Positions 14,787-16,535 of a stretch of 16,535 nt of DNA are shown here, piece by piece (position 1 is the first letter of the stretch; every line of letters starts with the position of its first letter). Position numbers and translations under genes: made by a program. A model generated the notes under the pieces. That model saw nothing but the letters and a program-made list of their open reading frames with translations, was not told the origin of the DNA and made no database searches. The stretch covers positions 1-16,535 of the forward strand of contig CAMCVA010000018.1 of the NCBI GenBank assembly GCA_945879625.1, read 5' to 3'. Source of the DNA: Flavobacterium psychrophilum. GTDB taxonomy: Bacteria > Bacteroidota > Bacteroidia > Flavobacteriales > Flavobacteriaceae.

Positions 14787-16535
14787 ATGGCAGTTAAAAA
14801 AAATAACAACCCCGTTAAAGACATCGAATACTACAAAAAGAAATTTTGGAAAATCTTTTCTTATAGCCTTATTGGTATTTGTGTATTTTTCCTTTTAGCC
14901 TCATGGGGCCTTTTTGGATCTATGCCCTCCTTTGAAGATTTAGAAAATCCAGATTCTAATTTGGCTACAGAAGTTATTTCTGCAGATGGTGTTACCATAG
15001 GAAAATTTTACAATGAAAATAGAACTTCTATAAAATACCAAGATTTGCCAAAACACCTTGTTGATGCTCTTGTAGCAACCGAAGACGAGCGTTTCTATGA
15101 GCATTCAGGGGTGGATGGACGTGGAACTTTACGTGCTATTGCCAGTTTTGGAACTAGCGGTGGCGCAAGTACTTTAACACAACAATTAGCCAAACAATTG
15201 TTTCATGGTGAAGGATCAAAATTTTTACCATTTAGAATTGTTCAAAAAGCAAAAGAGTGGATTATCGCCATACGACTAGAACGTCAATACACCAAAAATG
15301 AAATCATTGCAATGTATTTTAATAAAGCCGATTTTATTAATACAGCAGTTGGGATTCGCTCTGCAGCAAAAGTATATTTTGGAAAAGAACCTCGTGATTT
15401 AAATGTAACCGAAAGCGCAATGCTAGTTGGAATGCTAAAAAACCCTTCTCTTTATAACCCAATTCGCCGACTTGAAAAAGTGCAACAACGTAGAAATGTG
15501 GTTTTAGGTCAAATGGTAAAAAATCATTTTTTAACAGAAAATGTTAAAGCCTCATTGGAAAAAGAACCTATTGTTCTAAAATTCCATCCTGAAAGTCACA
15601 AAGACGGAATTGCAACCTATTTCCGTGAATATTTGAGAGAATTTATGAAAAATTGGTTGAAAGAAAATAAAAAACCAGACGGATCTGAATACGATGTTTA
15701 TAGAGACGGACTCAAAATTTATACTACCATCGATTCTAGAATTCAAGCTTATGCTGAAGAAGCGGTGACAGAGCATTTGTCCAATTTACAAAAAGAATTT
15801 TTCGACCAATCAAAAACAAATAAAAACGCTCCTTTTGTAAATATTTCTAAAGACGAAACGGACAAAATTTTGATGCAAGCCATGAAATCTTCGGATCGTT
15901 GGAGAGAATTAAAATTGCAAGATAAAAGTGACGATGAGATCATTAAATCCTTTGAAATAAAAACTAAAATGACCGTTTTTACTTGGAAAGGAGAACGTGA
16001 TACTATAATGACGCCAACGGATTCTATTCGTTATTACAAACATTTCCTTCAAACCGGATTGATGTCGATGGAACCGCAAACAGGACATGTAAAAGCGTGG
16101 GTTGGAGGAATAAATTATAAATATTTCCAATACGATCACGTGGGTCAAGGAGCTCGACAAGTAGGTTCTACCTTTAAACCTTTTGTATATGCTACGGCAA
16201 TTGAACAATTAAAAATGTCTCCTTGCGATTCCATTATCGATTCACCTTTTACAATTCCTGTTGGAAGGCACCACGTTACAAAAACTTGGACGCCCGCCAA
16301 TTCAGACAATAGATACCGTGGAATGGTAACCTTAAAAAAGGCATTGGCCAACTCTATCAATACCGTTTCGGCAAAATTAATGGACAAAGTAGGTCCAGAA
16401 AAAGTAGTTGAATTAGCACATAAACTTGGAATAAAATCAGAAATTCCATTGCAACCCTCAATAGCATTAGGAGCCGTAGATATAACCGTTCAAGATATGG
16501 TTGCAGCCTACAGCACTTTCGCCAATCAAGGGGTT
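14787..16535 (+). CDS. Class A penicillin-binding protein (PBP1A type), 3' end outside window
   Basis: A bifunctional peptidoglycan synthase; the first 583 codons are present and open to the window end. A single N-terminal membrane anchor (about 23-45) follows a basic cytoplasmic start. The GT51 glycosyltransferase domain (about 60-240) has the catalytic motif ATEDERFYEHSGVD (E99), GGASTLTQQLAKQL and RLERQYTKNEI. A charged linker (about 255-420) precedes the transpeptidase domain, with active-site SxxK as STFK (S461, K464) and SxN as SIN (523-525). The KTG motif would lie downstream, beyond position 16535. The start ATG is 4 bp after gldH, so it belongs to the ricT-gldH-PBP unit. Incomplete only because of the window edge. 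Confidence 0.95.
   Translation, partial: MAVKKNNNPVKDIEYYKKKFWKIFSYSLIGICVFFLLASWGLFGSMPSFEDLENPDSNLATEVISADGVTIGKFYNENRTSIKYQDLPKHLVDALVATEDERFYEHSGVDGRGTLRAIASFGTSGGASTLTQQLAKQLFHGEGSKFLPFRIVQKAKEWIIAIRLERQYTKNEIIAMYFNKADFINTAVGIRSAAKVYFGKEPRDLNVTESAMLVGMLKNPSLYNPIRRLEKVQQRRNVVLGQMVKNHFLTENVKASLEKEPIVLKFHPESHKDGIATYFREYLREFMKNWLKENKKPDGSEYDVYRDGLKIYTTIDSRIQAYAEEAVTEHLSNLQKEFFDQSKTNKNAPFVNISKDETDKILMQAMKSSDRWRELKLQDKSDDEIIKSFEIKTKMTVFTWKGERDTIMTPTDSIRYYKHFLQTGLMSMEPQTGHVKAWVGGINYKYFQYDHVGQGARQVGSTFKPFVYATAIEQLKMSPCDSIIDSPFTIPVGRHHVTKTWTPANSDNRYRGMVTLKKALANSINTVSAKLMDKVGPEKVVELAHKLGIKSEIPLQPSIALGAVDITVQDMVAAYSTFANQGV

Overview
The window looks like a piece of a Bacteroidota chromosome, most likely a Flavobacterium or close Flavobacteriaceae relative. 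The signs are a secreted peptidase with a type IX secretion (T9SS) C-terminal sorting domain, the gliding-motility lipoprotein GldH, several promoters of the Bacteroidota form TAnnTTTG (two with an upstream TTTG at 18-19 bp), and start codons preceded by A-rich leaders rather than Shine-Dalgarno sequences. It reads as ordinary, gene-dense core chromosome. I see no transposase, phage gene, CRISPR array or integrase.

Left part, minus strand (1-3515): the 5' portion of a tRNA-Asn(GUU) gene with its own clear promoter, then the intramembrane site-2 protease RseP, then a secreted M1-family zinc aminopeptidase exported by T9SS. A 9-bp hairpin between the last two overlaps the probable rseP -7 element.

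Middle, plus strand (3712-9347): serS (seryl-tRNA synthetase), an exported TPR protein, a small DUF4286 protein, rsmA/ksgA (16S rRNA dimethyladenosine transferase) and mgtE (Mg2+ transporter). The last four are tightly packed (10 bp, 24 bp, then an 11-nt overlap) and are probably one operon. After mgtE comes an intergenic stretch (about 9348-9440) that resembles a dispersed Flavobacterium intergenic repeat.

Right part, plus strand (9461-16535): a D-2-hydroxyacid dehydrogenase fused in frame to a VOC/glyoxalase-like domain, a bacilliredoxin (BrxA/BrxB family) with promoter and strong terminator, then trhO (tRNA U34 hydroxylase) with promoter, terminator and an unusual C-terminal beta-barrel extension. 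Last is a compact ricT-gldH-class A PBP cluster, in which ricT and gldH overlap by 17 nt and the PBP gene runs off the window end.

The two observations most worth following are both domain fusions. TrhO carries a C-terminal barrel like that seen in U32-peptidase-family proteins; the U32 protein TrhP is the other known enzyme for the same tRNA modification. The dehydrogenase-VOC fusion has a visible drop in G+C exactly at the domain junction. No wholly new multigene system is evident.
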